DNA of 64,000 nt from Panulirus ornatus (lineage: Eukaryota; Arthropoda; Malacostraca; Decapoda; Palinuridae). Under the pieces are notes generated by a model, which searched no databases, was not told the origin of the DNA, and saw only the letters and a list, made by a program, of their open reading frames with translations. How positions within the stretch are numbered: position 1 is the stretch's first letter; each line of letters opens with the position of its first letter. The translations under genes were made by a program, and so were the position numbers. Location of the stretch: contig NC_092255.1 of NCBI RefSeq assembly GCF_036320965.1, positions 17,688,063 through 17,752,062 on the forward strand, read 5' to 3'. This document shows, one piece after another, positions 1 to 10,914 of the stretch.

Positions 1-94
1 ATTTCCAGCCCCCCGCTCCCTCCCCTTTTAGTCGCCTTCTACGATACGCAGGGAATACGTGGGAAGTATTCTTTCTCCCTTATCCCCAGGGATA

Positions 95-178
<84 letters not shown>
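95..178. repeat. (TA)n microsatellite
   Basis: Near-pure TA dinucleotide run of about 84 bp with one C interruption near its left end. The 94 bp before it are unique sequence with no recognisable gene. Confidence 0.97.
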
Positions 179-180
<2 letters not shown>

Positions 181-465
181 TGAATCAGTCATGTAACGTA
201 AGGCCACAGCAATCATCAACAGAACACAGTAAAACGCGACACTCAAGTCTCGCCCATGCGACACAATGCGACGCGCCAGACCTTCGACTCTCGACTAACC
301 TTCTGCAATCTGGGTCTCCTTCTCACGGGGACGTATATATATATATATATATCATTTTTCCCCTCCCTCTCCTCTTCAACCATTAAGATGTCTCTACGGA
401 GAAGCGTAATATATTTTCAAATGTGATTTTGTATGCCACATGAGCTATTACTGACGACCACTTTA
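179..465. other. unique spacer with short (TA)10
   Basis: Non-repetitive sequence apart from a short TA run at 334-352. No coding frame with recognisable content is visible. Confidence 0.6.
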
Positions 466-535
466 TGGAGGAGGAGGAGGAGGAGGAGGAAGAAGAGGAA
501 GAGGATGGAGAGGTGGAGGAGGAAGGAAGGAAGGA
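466..535. repeat. GGA/GAA purine run
   Basis: Imperfect GGA/GAA triplets forming a pure purine strand. Any acidic or serine-rich translation is a by-product of the triplets. Confidence 0.85.
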
Positions 536-663
536 GAGGTGGGTGGCTGATGACGCCGCCTCCATCAGGAGTTGCATCGTCGAGGGCGTTTCCGCCACGA
601 GAAAAGATATGAAGTGTGAGGTCTCGTTCTCTGTGTTATATTTAATATCCACCGGCCCTCTCT

Positions 664-724
664 GGAGGAGGAGGAGGAGGAGGAGGAGGAGGAGGAGGAG
701 GAGGAGGAGGAGGAGGAGGAGGAG

Positions 725-764
<40 letters not shown>
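664..764. repeat. (GGA)n followed by (CGA)n
   Basis: About 62 bp of GGA triplets pass directly into about 39 bp of CGA triplets, as if one triplet array mutated by G-to-C exchange and the change then spread by slippage. Confidence 0.95.
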
Positions 765-766
<2 letters not shown>

Positions 767-1094
767 GAAGAAGAACAAGAGAAGGAGGAGCAGGAGGTCA
801 AACAAGAAACCAAGAGCGGCAACGGGACGAGCAGCGTCAGGAGCCTGTACAGCAACAGAACCCCCGGAACCGTGGCAACAGATGAAATAATAACTCACCT
901 GCAACGCCAGCGGAATCTGGAGAAGCAGACGGACGAAGCAGGAGCAGCAGCAGAAGCAGGAGCAGCAGCAGAAGCAGGAGCAGCAGTAGAAGTAGTAGCA
1001 GCAGTAGCGACATCACGTGCACCAGAGCCAGCATGTGACACAGAATGTTAAAGTACTGCCTGGTGCAGCAGAGGGGTCCAGCAACCACGAGGAC
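765..1094. repeat. degenerate GCA/GAG-rich region
   Basis: Loose repeats of AGCAGGAGCAGCAGA type between about 930 and 1005 lead into the 39-bp array downstream. No convincing gene signal. Confidence 0.5.
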
Positions 1095-1687
1095 AGAAAC
1101 AACAGGAGCAGCAACAGATGCAACAACAGGAGGAACAGCAGGAGCAGCAACAGATGCAACAACAGGAGGAGGAACAGCAAGAGCACCAACAGATGCAACA
1201 ACAGGAGGAGGAACAGCAGGAGCAGCAACAGATGCAACAACAGGAGCAGCAACAGATGCAACAACAGGAGGAGGAACAGCAGGAGCAGCAACAGATGCAA
1301 CAACAGGAGGAGGAACAGCAAGAGCACCAACAGATGCAACAACAGGAGGAGGAACAGCAGGAGCAGCAACAGATGCAACAACAGGAGGAGGAACAGCAAG
1401 AGCACCAACAGATGCAACAACAGGAGGAGGAACAACAGGAGCAGCAACAGATGCAACAACAGGAGGAGGAACAACAGGAGCAGCAACAGATGCAACAACA
1501 GGAGGAGGAACAACAGGAGCAGCAACAGATGCAACAACAGGAGGAGGAACAGCAAGAGCACCAACAGATGCAACAACAGGAGGAGGAACAGCAGGAGCAG
1601 CAACAGATGCAACAACAGGAGGAGGAACAACAGGAGCAGCAACAGATGCAACAACAGGAGGAACAGAAGGAGCAGCAACAGATGTAA
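1095..1687. repeat. 39-bp minisatellite, Q/E-rich if translated
   Basis: The unit contains CAGATGCAACAACAGGAG and is 39 bp (13 codons), with shorter variants, repeated about 15 times. Because 39 is a multiple of three and the unit lacks stops in every register, all six frames stay open across the array. One plus frame (open from 1052, stop right after 1687) reads as glutamine/glutamate repeats. The array ends in CAGATGTAAGA, which contains a splice-donor-like GTAAGA. A low-complexity coding exon cannot be excluded, but openness in all frames means the open frame alone is no evidence of coding. Confidence 0.85.
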
Positions 1688-1837
1688 GAACCCCAAAGAG
1701 ATGGGAAAGGAGCAGCAACAGAGGCAAGGGCAGCAGACAGACGGAACAGCAAGAGCAGACAGAGATGAAGGAACAGCAGAGAAACACTGTACTGCTGATG
1801 TCGCAGCAATATCAGAACACCCACCCCCCGTTTCTGG

Positions 1838-2530
1838 ACCAGTGTGGTCCGCGGGAATCATGACGCAGCCACCAGTGGTCCGCGGGAATCATGACGCAGC
1901 CACCAGTGGTCCGCGGGAATCATGACGCAGCCACCAGTGGTCCGCGGGAATCATGACGCAGCCACCAGTGGTCCGTGGGAATCATGACGCAGCCACCAGT
2001 GGTCCGCGGGAATCATGAACCACACACCAGTGATCCGCGGGAATCATGACGCAGCCACCAGTGGTCCGCGGGAATCATGACAGAGCCACTAGTGGTCCGC
2101 GGGAATCATGACGCAGCCACCAGTGGTCCGCGGGAATCATGACGCAGCCACCAGTGGTCCGCGGGAATCATGACGCAGCCACCAGTGGTCCGCGGGAATC
2201 ATGACGCAGCCACCAGTGGTCCGCGGGAATCATGACGCAGCCACCAGTGGTCCGTGGGAATTATGACGCAGCCACCAGTGGTCCGCGGGAATCATGACGC
2301 AGTCACCAGTGGTCCGCGGGAATCATGACGCAGCCACCAGTGGTCCGCGGGAATCATGACGCAGCCACCAGTGGCCCGCGGGAATCATGACGCAGCTACC
2401 AGCGGCCCGTGAGAATCATGAACCACACACCAGTGGTCCGTGGGAATCATGACGCAGCCACCAGTGGTCCGCGGGAATCATGACGCAGCCACCAGTGGTC
2501 CGCGGGAATCATGAACCACACACTAGTGGT
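1838..2530. repeat. 31-bp minisatellite
   Basis: About 22 tandem units carrying CGCGGGAATCATGACGCAGC and CCACCAGTGG. Most differ by single substitutions. A variant unit with AACCACACACCAGTG recurs at about 2016, 2418 and 2511. Confidence 0.95.
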
Positions 2531-2678
2531 TCAGGAGAACCTAGAGATGGTCATCTGCCCAAACTCGGAACACCGACCTCGCCAGCAGGCAAGCGACAAG
2601 CCAGTCCCTCCACACCTGTTAGTGTGCATGTAACCAGGGGTTACCATGCACACCCCCTTCACCATAGCACCACCTTAT
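2531..2678. other. unique spacer
   Basis: Short non-repetitive sequence between two minisatellites; nothing recognisable. Confidence 0.5.
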
Positions 2679-2998
2679 CCTGGGGCGCCCTCCACAATCC
2701 TCTCCCACCCCAAACAGACTAGCCAGCGTCCATCTATCCTGGGGCGCCGTCCACAACCCTCTCCCACCCCAAACAGACTAGCCAGCGTCCATCTATCCTG
2801 GCGCGCCGTCCACAACCCTCTCCCACCCCAAACAGACTAGCCAGCGTCCATCTATCCTGGCGCGCCGTCCACAACCCTCTCCCACCCCAAACAGACTAGC
2901 CAGCGTCCATCTATCCTGGGGCGCCGTCCACAACCCTCTCCCACCCCAAACAGACTAGCCAGCGTCCATCTATCCTGGCGCGCCGTCCACAACCCCCC
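2679..2998. repeat. 59-bp minisatellite
   Basis: Five to six near-identical units containing CAGACTAGCCAGCGTCCATC and CTCTCCCACCCCAAA; the last unit is truncated. Units alternate between GGGGCGCC and GGCGCGCC at one site. Confidence 0.93.
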
Positions 2999-3028
2999 AA
3001 ACATACTAGCCAGTACCCACACGTCCTG

Positions 3029-3031
<3 letters not shown>

Positions 3032-3103
<72 letters not shown>
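3032..3103. repeat. (CT)n microsatellite
   Basis: Pure CT run of about 72 bp. Together with the GA run at 3151 it forms an inverted pair with a 47-bp spacer. Confidence 0.98.
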
Positions 3104-3107
<4 letters not shown>

Positions 3108-3146
3108 ACACCTCTGCAAAAACAATCGATGGTGGTCCCCGCAAAG

Positions 3147-3150
<4 letters not shown>

Positions 3151-3226
<76 letters not shown>
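3151..3226. repeat. (GA)n microsatellite
   Basis: Pure GA run of 76 bp, reverse complement of the preceding CT run. Confidence 0.98.
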
Positions 3227-3228
<2 letters not shown>

Positions 3229-3486
3229 CGACAGGACGTGTGGGTGCTGGAGGAACACAGGTGGTGACGGACCAATCTACCTCTACGCTATCTACACGCA
3301 ACGCCCCCCCCACCGCCGGCGTACACCCACCCACCTGGGGCCATCATTGCATATAATACCTCCGCTCCTGCTTGTGGGGGACGTAATGGAAGGGGAAAAC
3401 TGGCGAGACCTGGGAAGGGAGGTCAGGGAAAGTGACACAGATAGATGGGATACGCTTCCGTGATTGGGAGGGAAAGAATGGGAGGA
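3227..3486. other. unique spacer
   Basis: Non-repetitive, without recognisable gene content. Confidence 0.5.
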
Positions 3487-3672
3487 CATGGGAAAGCCAA
3501 GATAACACAAGACCCGATGGTCTATGCCCAGGTTATCTGCTGGAGGACAGTAATAGTATACCCTCATGGCAGTACATGGGAAAGCCAGATAATACAAGAC
3601 CTGATGGTCTACGACGAGGTAAGCAGCTGGAGGACAGTAATAATTACCCAATTACGTAATCTACATGACCTG
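3487..3672 (+). repeat. 88-bp dispersed repeat, locus 1
   Basis: Two tandem units of an 88-bp sequence recognisable by GGGAAAGCCAAGATAACACA, CAGGTTATCTGCTGGAGGAC and AGTATACCCTCATGGCAGTA. The second unit is diverged. The same unit recurs at 23955-24170 (minus strand) and 31725-31880 (plus strand), so it is an interspersed family. Confidence 0.85.
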
Positions 3673-4033
3673 TAATGGGGAGAGAGCTGGGGAAGGCGGG
3701 TGAGGTCGCGGGAATGGGAGACGGATGGGACGCTGGGGGAAGGTTTCAAACGAGGGAAGGAACAGGGAGAGAGTTGGGGGAAGGAGGACGTGATGAAGGT
3801 CTTATGCCCGCGGGGGGAATAATGTCGTCCAATTCTCTGCCCTCGGTGTCCACAACCTACCAGCCCTCCCCCTTCCTCCCTCCCCTCCCCTCCCCCACAT
3901 CCTGCTCTGCTGGTGCCACGAGGTAAGGTATTATCCCTCCCCTCCCCTCACCTTCCCCTCCCATCCCCAGCCTTATCCCATCCTTTACATTTCCTAAGGT
4001 GCATCTCTTGATCTCTTTCTGTCCTATGAAATA

Positions 4034-4072
<39 letters not shown>

Positions 4073-4334
4073 CCAGTTACATCTGTGTCCACCACACAAA
4101 GTCTACCTCCGTTTTCCACCCGCCTTCCCTCGTTCCGAGACCTCCCTTTTCTCCAGTTATAACCACAATTCAATTCCCTCTACCAAAGCTCCGTCGCCCC
4201 CTTTTCCATACCGGTTCCCCCCCCCCACACACCCCAACAATCCCTGCTCTCGTGTCGCGCTTTTTCTCGAGCAGAACACACGTCCCTCCCCTTCTAGCCC
4301 TCCTCAACCGCTCTTACATTTTCTGTGACTGAAG
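3673..4334. other. purine-rich then pyrimidine-rich spacer
   Basis: G/A-rich to about 3800, then C/T-rich, with a (TC)n run at about 4037-4069. No recognisable gene. Confidence 0.6.
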
Positions 4335-4560
4335 CCATCTGCCGCCGCCGCCACTACCACCACCACTACCCCTGCCACTAGCTGCTTCCTTTCTCATCTC
4401 CGCCGTCGCCACTAGCTGCCACCAAGTGTCTCATCCTTGCCACCAGCTGCTGCTCCCATCCCTGCCACCGGCTAGTCCCCTATCCCTGCTACCAGCTGGG
4501 CTCGCTTACCCCTGCCACCAGCTGTCCAGTCACCAACTCCTGCTTCGCTGAAAGCCAGTT
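4335..4560. repeat. degenerate short repeat, CCACCAGCTG type
   Basis: Irregularly spaced copies of TGCCACCAGCTG-like words, roughly ten. Strong divergence suggests an old minisatellite. Confidence 0.6.
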
Positions 4561-4668
4561 ACCCCCATTAGGCGGACACTTCCTCTCGCGTTACCTCACT
4601 CCTTCACCCGGTTCTCTCTCACGTGGATTCTTGTGTGTTAACCCACCCTCCCCTGTTCGCCCATTTCA

Positions 4669-5084
4669 ATCATGAGGACGCACTCTCGTGTCAGCCTCCT
4701 TGATCCTACCAGTTCTATTATGAGGACTCTCAGTTACCCTCCCCGTTCATCCTGTTCTATTATGAGGACTCCAGGTTACCCTCCCCGTTCATCCTGTTCT
4801 ATTATGAGGACTCCAGGTTACCCTCCCCGTTCATCCTGTTCTATTATGAGGACTCTCAGTTACCCTCCCCGTTCATCCTGTTCTATTATGAGGACTCCAG
4901 GTTACCCTCCCCGTTCTTCCTGTTCTATTATGAGGACTCCAGGTTACCCACTCCAGGTTACCCTCCCTGTTCTTCCTGTTCTATCATGAGGACTCCACAG
5001 TCCCCATATCACCCTCCTTGTTCATCCTGTTCTATCATGAGGACTCCATCATCACCATGTTAACCTCCCTGTTCATCCTGTTCT
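4669..5084. repeat. 42-bp minisatellite
   Basis: About eight units with TTCTATTATGAGGACTCCAG and CCCCGTTCATCCTG. It shares the words TTCATCCTGTTCTAT and GTTACCCT with the adjoining 45-bp array, so the two are related. Confidence 0.92.
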
Positions 5085-5835
5085 ATCACGTGTGGGGGCC
5101 CAAGTTACCCTAACTGTTCATCCTGTTCTATCACGTGTGGGGGCCCAAGTTACCCTAACTGTTCATCCTGTTCTATCACGTGTGGGGCCCAAGTTACCCT
5201 AACTGTTCATCCTGTTCTATTGGGGCCCAAGTTACCCTAACTGTTCATCCTGTTCTATTGGGGCCCAAGTTACCCTAACTGTTCATCCTGTTCTATCACG
5301 TGTGGGGCCCAAGTTACCCTAACTGTTCATCCTGTTCTATCACGTGTGGGCCCAAGTTACCCTAACTGTTCATCCTGTTCTATCACGTGTGGGGCCCAAG
5401 TTACCCTAACTGTTCATCCTGTTCTATCACGTGTGGGGGCCCAAGTTACCCTAACTGTTCATCCTGTTCTATCACGTGTGGGGCCCAAGTTACCCTAACT
5501 GTTCATCCTGTTGTATCACGTGTGGGGGCCCAAGTTACCCTAACTGTTCATCCTGTTCTATCACGTGTGGGGGCCCAAGTTACCCTAACTGTTCATCCTG
5601 TTCTATCACGTGTGGGGGCCCAAGTTACCCTAACTGTTCATCCTGTTCTATCACGTGTGGGGGCCCAAGTTACCCTAGCTGTTCATCCTGTTCTATCACG
5701 TGTGGGGGCCCAAGTTACCCTAACTGTTCATCCTGTTCTATCACGTGTGGGGGCCCAAGTTACCCTAACTGTTCATCCTGTTCTATCACGTGTGGGGCCC
5801 CAAGTTACCCTAACTGTTCATCCTGTTCCATCGTG
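5085..5835. repeat. 45-bp minisatellite with CACGTG in most units
   Basis: About 17 units carrying TTCTATCACGTGTGGGGGCC and CAAGTTACCCTAACTG. Two units lack the CACGTG segment (near 5220 and 5257). The number of Gs before CCC varies between units. Confidence 0.95.
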
Positions 5836-6173
5836 AGGACTTCCTCTCATGTCACCCTCTACGTCCATGTCTTGCACCCTGCCGCCCATTCTTGGTTTCT
5901 CGAACTCCAGCGACCCATATCATCCCGGGATGTGGTTCTTATAGCTTCCCCTAGAGTCCCACCGAAGGGAAGGAGGGTGGAGGACAGCTTGTGAGTCCCA
6001 TGGCAAGCACTAGAACCTACTGGTTACTGAGAGTTTTGATGCAAGAACGAGACACTGAGAAGTCTAAAATTCATTCACACAGACTTGCATATTTCGGATT
6101 TCTTCTTCAAAGGATTTCTAAAGAGATTCTACACTGACGCTGGGGCCAAAATCTATGCCGCGAGCCTAAACTA

Positions 6174-6177
<4 letters not shown>
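5836..6177. other. unique spacer
   Basis: About 340 bp of ordinary non-repetitive sequence between the 45-bp array and a TA array; no gene recognised. Confidence 0.5.

Positions 6178-6235
<58 letters not shown>
6178..6235. repeat. (TA)n microsatellite, left flank of LINE copy 1
   Basis: Pure TA run which passes through TG/TATG variants into the retrotransposon 3' segment. Confidence 0.97.
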
Positions 6236-6251
<16 letters not shown>

Positions 6252-6442
6252 ATATGTATATGTATATGTCTGTGCGTGTATATATATGTATACATTGAGA
6301 TGTATAGGGATGTATATTTGCGTGTGTGGACGTGTATGTGTATACATGTGTATGCGGGTGGGTTGGGCCATTCTTTCGTCTGTTTCCTTGCGCTACCTCG
6401 CTAACGCGGGAGACAGCGACAAAGCTAAATACAATAAATAAA

Positions 6443-6443
<1 letters not shown>
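6236..6443 (+). mobile_element. LINE 3' terminal fragment, copy 1
   Basis: This stretch matches the 3' part of the element at 13259-13964: both share GTGGGTTGGGCCATTCTTTC, the CTACCTCGCTAACGCGGGAG word and a GACAGCGACAAA end. Only the untranslated 3' tail is present, consistent with a 5'-truncated retrotransposon insertion. It ends in an AAATA-type tail (about 6426-6442) and is bounded on both sides by TA arrays. The link to a non-LTR element rests on copy 2, which carries the coding remnant. Confidence 0.7.

Positions 6444-6510
<67 letters not shown>
6444..6510. repeat. (TA)n microsatellite, right flank of LINE copy 1
   Basis: Pure TA run of about 67 bp immediately after the retrotransposon tail and immediately before the inverted-repeat element. 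Confidence 0.97.
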
Positions 6511-6512
<2 letters not shown>

Positions 6513-6770
6513 CTATGAATCCACTGGGAAATGAAACAGGGTAAGTTCCCTTTCTCGTCCACATAGTAAATTCATAAGCTTCTTGCCAGTCTTGGACACA
6601 CCCGACATCCCTTCCAGCAGTCGTCTGTTTACCAAATGGCGTCCTAGCTACGCCTCTTCGTTGTATATCAACCGACTGTCACATTTCTTTCTTGTGTTCT
6701 CCCCTGATGATGTGATTATGACACGAAAGTGCACTTGGGAACTTACCGTGTTTCATTTCCCTCGTGGATC
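6511..6770. mobile_element. MITE-like element with about 30-bp terminal inverted repeats
   Basis: The left end at 6521-6550 (GGGAAATGAAACAGGGTAAG inside) is the inverse of 6737-6767 (CTTACCGTGTTTCATTTCCC inside) with only a few mismatches. About 190 bp of non-coding sequence lie between. This is the form of a small non-autonomous DNA element. No transposase is present. The left end abuts a TA array, so a TA target duplication cannot be tested. Confidence 0.6.
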
Positions 6771-6799
6771 GCCATTGTTACGGAGACCAAGGTTTGATC

Positions 6800-7076
6800 G
6801 CTCCTACCCCGGCCTATCATCTAGCCCGGGGCTACCCAATCTAGTCCGGGGCTAGCCAATCTAGACCGGGGCTATCAAATCTAGCCCGGGGCTACCCAAT
6901 CTAGCCCGGGGCTACCCAATCTAGACCGGGGCTACCCAATCTAGCCAGGGGCTATCCAATCTAGCCCAGGGCTATCCAATCTAGCTCAGGGCTATCCAAT
7001 CTAGCCCGGAGCTATCTAATCTAGCCTGGGGCTATCCAATCTAGTCCGGGGCTACCCAATCCAGCCCGGGGCTAAC
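6800..7076. repeat. 20-bp minisatellite
   Basis: About 13 units of GGGGCTACCCAATCTAGCCC with substitutions; many carry the palindrome CCCGGG. Confidence 0.95.
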
Positions 7077-7450
7077 TCACATTAATGGAAAGGCCATATG
7101 TTTAACTCAAATTTCTTTTTCTAAACATTTCATTCAAATTATCACAATTGATCATCACACGTTCCATTCAGCTAATTAACACAGTTGGTCACGGTATAAA
7201 AAAAAATGTACGTAAAATTTCGTTATCACTTAAATAGATAAATATTTATCATTAATTCAGGGTAATTGTTCTATTAGTCTATCAAAGGGCCAATGGTACA
7301 ACCACTCAAGGGCAGGCAGGGTCTGGTCCTGAGGGATCCGCCCTGGTCTCCCCTTACCTTACGTGTATATACGTGTACACTCCAACGTGGAGGTGAGGGG
7401 TCAGAGACCTGACATAGTGCAGATGGCAAGCAGCCTCGGAGATCCAGGAA
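7077..7450. other. AT-rich unique spacer
   Basis: Non-repetitive, AT-rich up to about 7260, then mixed. No gene recognised. Confidence 0.5.
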
Positions 7451-7670
<220 letters not shown>

Positions 7671-7780
7671 GAGAAGGATGATCAGTGTAAGATGTGGAAG
7701 GGGAGGGGGGTGGCGCGCGACGGTGCTATACACAGAGAAGGTTTCGCAAATGAATAGGGAAATAAGGTTGTCTGCGAGCT

Positions 7781-7781
<1 letters not shown>
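7671..7781. other. unique spacer
   Basis: Short non-repetitive sequence; nothing recognised. Confidence 0.4.

Positions 7782-7838
<57 letters not shown>
7782..7838. repeat. (GT)n microsatellite
   Basis: Pure GT run of about 57 bp. Confidence 0.98.
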
Positions 7839-7839
<1 letters not shown>

Positions 7840-8318
7840 GTCTCCGCGGCGCACAGAAGTTCACGCGAAAAATAATAATATATACAAAAGAAGTGTATAT
7901 CTACCTAGGGTAGAGGGGGAAAGTTATTCCACGCGACCTGTTGCCAAACCTGCCAAAGCAAGTGGTAAAACCCCTGGCTGGTCCTGGGCACGGCCAGCCA
8001 ACAACGTAAACAAAAGGCAATATAGTTTCATACCACAGCTCACTGCCTCCATACTACACACCACACCCCGCCCCACCACAGCTCACTGCCTCCATACTAC
8101 ACACCACACCCCGCCCCACCACCACACCCATCCCATCCATTCCTCCACATCCCGCCCTCATCAAACCCACCCCACCCTCCTACCCACCAACACCAACAAG
8201 GGAAAGAGGAGGATGGGTGACGGCGTGCCATCTAGCGAACACGGGATGCACCGCTAGGCTAAATACAAACAAACAAACTGGCGAATCTTTTTTTTTTGAA
8301 CATTAACAAAGGAACACC
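7839..8318. other. unique spacer with a direct duplication
   Basis: Mostly non-repetitive. A block with CAGCTCACTGCCTCCATACT is duplicated directly at about 8036 and 8082. No gene recognised. Confidence 0.55.
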
Positions 8319-8572
8319 TGAACCTCTGCGCTCTCTGTGTTCAACGACGTGTTCCTCTGCGCTCTCTGTGTTCAACGACGTGTTCCTCTACGCTCTCTGT
8401 GTTCAACGACGTGTTTCTCTGCTTTCTATGATCAACGACGTGTTCATCTGCTCGCTGTGTTCAACGACGTGTTCCTCTGCGCTCTCTCTGTGTTCAACGA
8501 CGTGTTCCTCTGCGCGCTCTCTCTGTGTTCAACGAAGTGTTCCTCTGCGCTCTGTGTTCAACGGCGTCAGCA
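8319..8572. repeat. 31-bp minisatellite
   Basis: About eight units with GTGTTCAACGACGTGTTCCT and CTGCGCTCTC; later units gain or lose CT dinucleotides, so frame and length vary. Confidence 0.93.
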
Positions 8573-8604
8573 AGCTCTAACCTACACCATGCGGGAGATG
8601 CACC

Positions 8605-8960
8605 TCATACCATCTGAAACATCTCCCAGCGTCGTACGGTTCAACCCACCACGAAGGCCTTACCTCTCCTCCCTCCCTCCCTCCCTCCGTCTCGTACCTG
8701 AATCTTCGACGCATAATAATGCACCTAAGGGACACGCAGGGGTCGATTTCCTTGTGTCGTATGGTTTAAATCCATCACGAAGACCTCCTTACCTCTCCTT
8801 CCTCCCTCCCTCCGTCTCGTACCTGAATCTTCGACGCATAATAATGCACCTAAGGGACACGCAGGGGTCGATTTCCTAGTGTCGTATGGTTTAAATCCAT
8901 CACGAAGACCTCCTTACCTCTCCTCCCTCCCTCCCTTCCGTCGCTTCCCTGAATCTTCGT
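8605..8960. repeat. about 125-bp tandem repeat, nearly three copies
   Basis: Copies share GTCTCGTACCTGAATCTTCG, TAATGCACCTAAGGGACACG and a CCTCC-rich stretch. The marker GTCTCG recurs at 8689 and 8814. The first two copies are close, the third is partial and diverged. Confidence 0.88.
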
Positions 8961-9610
8961 GGCATCTTACTACATCCTATGGACACGAGGGTTCAATCGC
9001 TTCACCTACAGCGTAAGAACGAACCCGCTCCTCCCCCCTTGGCTGTTCCTGGTCTTCGTACCAAGCGAGGGACTGGCACACGAGTCAAGAGCAGACTTGT
9101 GGATGCGACAGATGGCTGGCACTGAGGGCAAGTGGCTACGGAGGAATTAGAATATTCCATTTCAACTTCGTCCCAGGGCTTCCCATCTTGTGAGATGTCG
9201 CACGAAATACACACACACATAGGTTGTAGGGTGTATGTGTATATGTGTGTGTGTAGGAGGGGATGGGTGTGTTCTGCCTGCAATCTACTGACACGGAGGG
9301 AGGGCGGCAGGATGGTTTCCGTGTGGGACATGAGGTTCATTCAGCTACCGCTGCAGCGTCGTGGGCATAACCAGGGCAAGCAATGAGGCAAACGTAGTCT
9401 CCGCCCCACAGTCGCTGGCCTCAGCCAGCCATGCGATCAGAGAAACAATCATGGCGAAGGGGAGAAAGGGGAGAGGAGGAGGAGGAGGAGGAGGAGGCCA
9501 TGCTGTCTCTGACGTTAGGACAGAAGAAAAATGATCCACCTCCTCTCAAAACTATACAAATTTTACCGTCTAGCCACGTTCTCAAGTACACGAACCACCC
9601 TGACGACCAG

Positions 9611-9612
<2 letters not shown>
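8961..9612. other. unique spacer with short GGA and GT runs
   Basis: Mostly non-repetitive, with imperfect TG repeats near 9215-9255 and GGA triplets at about 9475-9497. No gene recognised. Confidence 0.5.

Positions 9613-9656
<44 letters not shown>
9613..9656. repeat. (CA)n microsatellite
   Basis: Pure CA run of about 42 bp. Confidence 0.97.
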
Positions 9657-9659
<3 letters not shown>

Positions 9660-9965
9660 TGGCCTCCTCCTTGCTCTTCTACTTTCACCTTCAAATTTCT
9701 TATCCTTTCACGTTTCTTTCAGTCTTCACTCCTCCAACTTGTCTGCGGCAGGCGAGACAAGCCTCATTCTTTTCGCCCAGTCAAATATATATATATATAT
9801 ATTTCTCCTGGTCCCACGGGGGGCCGTTGGCCGCCGCGTCTTCGCTTACGGGAAGAACCGACCCGATATATGCAAATTCTTCGGCGAGTGTTCCGGGCGC
9901 TGATGTAGAGTCGCGGGGAACTCCAAAGTCTACAGACGGTCACCAACATAAATGTTTGGGATTAA

Positions 9966-9968
<3 letters not shown>
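9657..9968. other. unique spacer with short (TA)n
   Basis: Non-repetitive apart from a TA run at about 9785-9801; nothing recognised. Confidence 0.5.

Positions 9969-10007
<39 letters not shown>
9969..10007. repeat. (GT)n microsatellite
   Basis: Pure GT run of about 39 bp. Confidence 0.97.
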
Positions 10008-10009
<2 letters not shown>

Positions 10010-10039
10010 GAAGGGGGATGGAGAGGGCCTCCTTCTGTG

Positions 10040-10255
10040 TGGATTGGGTGGAGGACCATTCTTCTGTGTGCAGGGACCATCGTTCTGTGTGGAGAGACCA
10101 TCCTTCTGTGTGAAGACCATCCTTCTGTGTGGAGGGACCATCCTTCTGTGTGGAGGGACCATCCTTCTGTGTGGGAGGACCATCCTTCTGTGTGGGGGGA
10201 CCATCCTTCTGTGTGGGGGGACCATCCTTCTGTGTGGGGGGACCATCCTTCCTGT
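10040..10255. repeat. 20-22-bp minisatellite
   Basis: About ten units of GACCATCCTTCTGTGTGGGG; the length of the G run varies from GG to GGGGGG, giving period changes of 19 to 22 bp. Confidence 0.93.
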
Positions 10256-10504
10256 CAGCGTCGGCTCGGATGGAGAGAGGGGGAGGACGGGCACAGTACC
10301 CCGCCTCACCACAGAAGAGACGTCTCTTTCCTCACCTCTAATCACCGATGTTTTATTCCAATCTGAATATGGATGAGCGTGGATCAGGGGCGCTGTACGT
10401 CCTCCTCACACGCCCTCCCAAGGAAGAAGCTTGCAGACCTCCGGGTCTGGAGGAACCCACCCCCCCACTGACTTGGGGGGAGACATCGAAGTAGGCTATA
10501 AGGG

Positions 10505-10507
<3 letters not shown>
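10256..10507. other. unique spacer
   Basis: Non-repetitive; nothing recognised. Confidence 0.4.

Positions 10508-10587
<80 letters not shown>
10508..10587. repeat. (GA)n microsatellite
   Basis: Pure GA run of about 80 bp. Confidence 0.98.
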
Positions 10588-10588
<1 letters not shown>

Positions 10589-10914
10589 CCCTCCTAGGTG
10601 TGGAAGACTCGCCTCTTGGAGAACCCCAGTCCCGTGACGACGTGAGGCGGGGGGGTGGGAGGTCTTGAGATACAAGACACCATCGGCGGACTAACAACAA
10701 ACAAAAAACAAACAAACCCGTGGATCGAACACCACATCCTTCGCATACATCTCTCAACACCACCACATGACCCCAGAGGACAACACAGAAGCGTTGCCAG
10801 AGGGATTAAAAAAAAACACACACACACGGGGAGTTACAGACATTACTCTTAATATGCATTTCTCTCGGTAACCTACGTTAGCTGTTTGTGTACACAGATG
10901 TCATGATAACACGA
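10588..10914. other. unique spacer
   Basis: About 330 bp of non-repetitive sequence; no gene recognised. Confidence 0.45.

Noticed and set aside
837..1925. Long frames on both strands around 0.8-1.9 kb (V/A/P-rich, L-rich, N/R/S-rich)
   Set aside because: All six frames are open across the 39-bp repeat, so at most one could be real and none has independent support.
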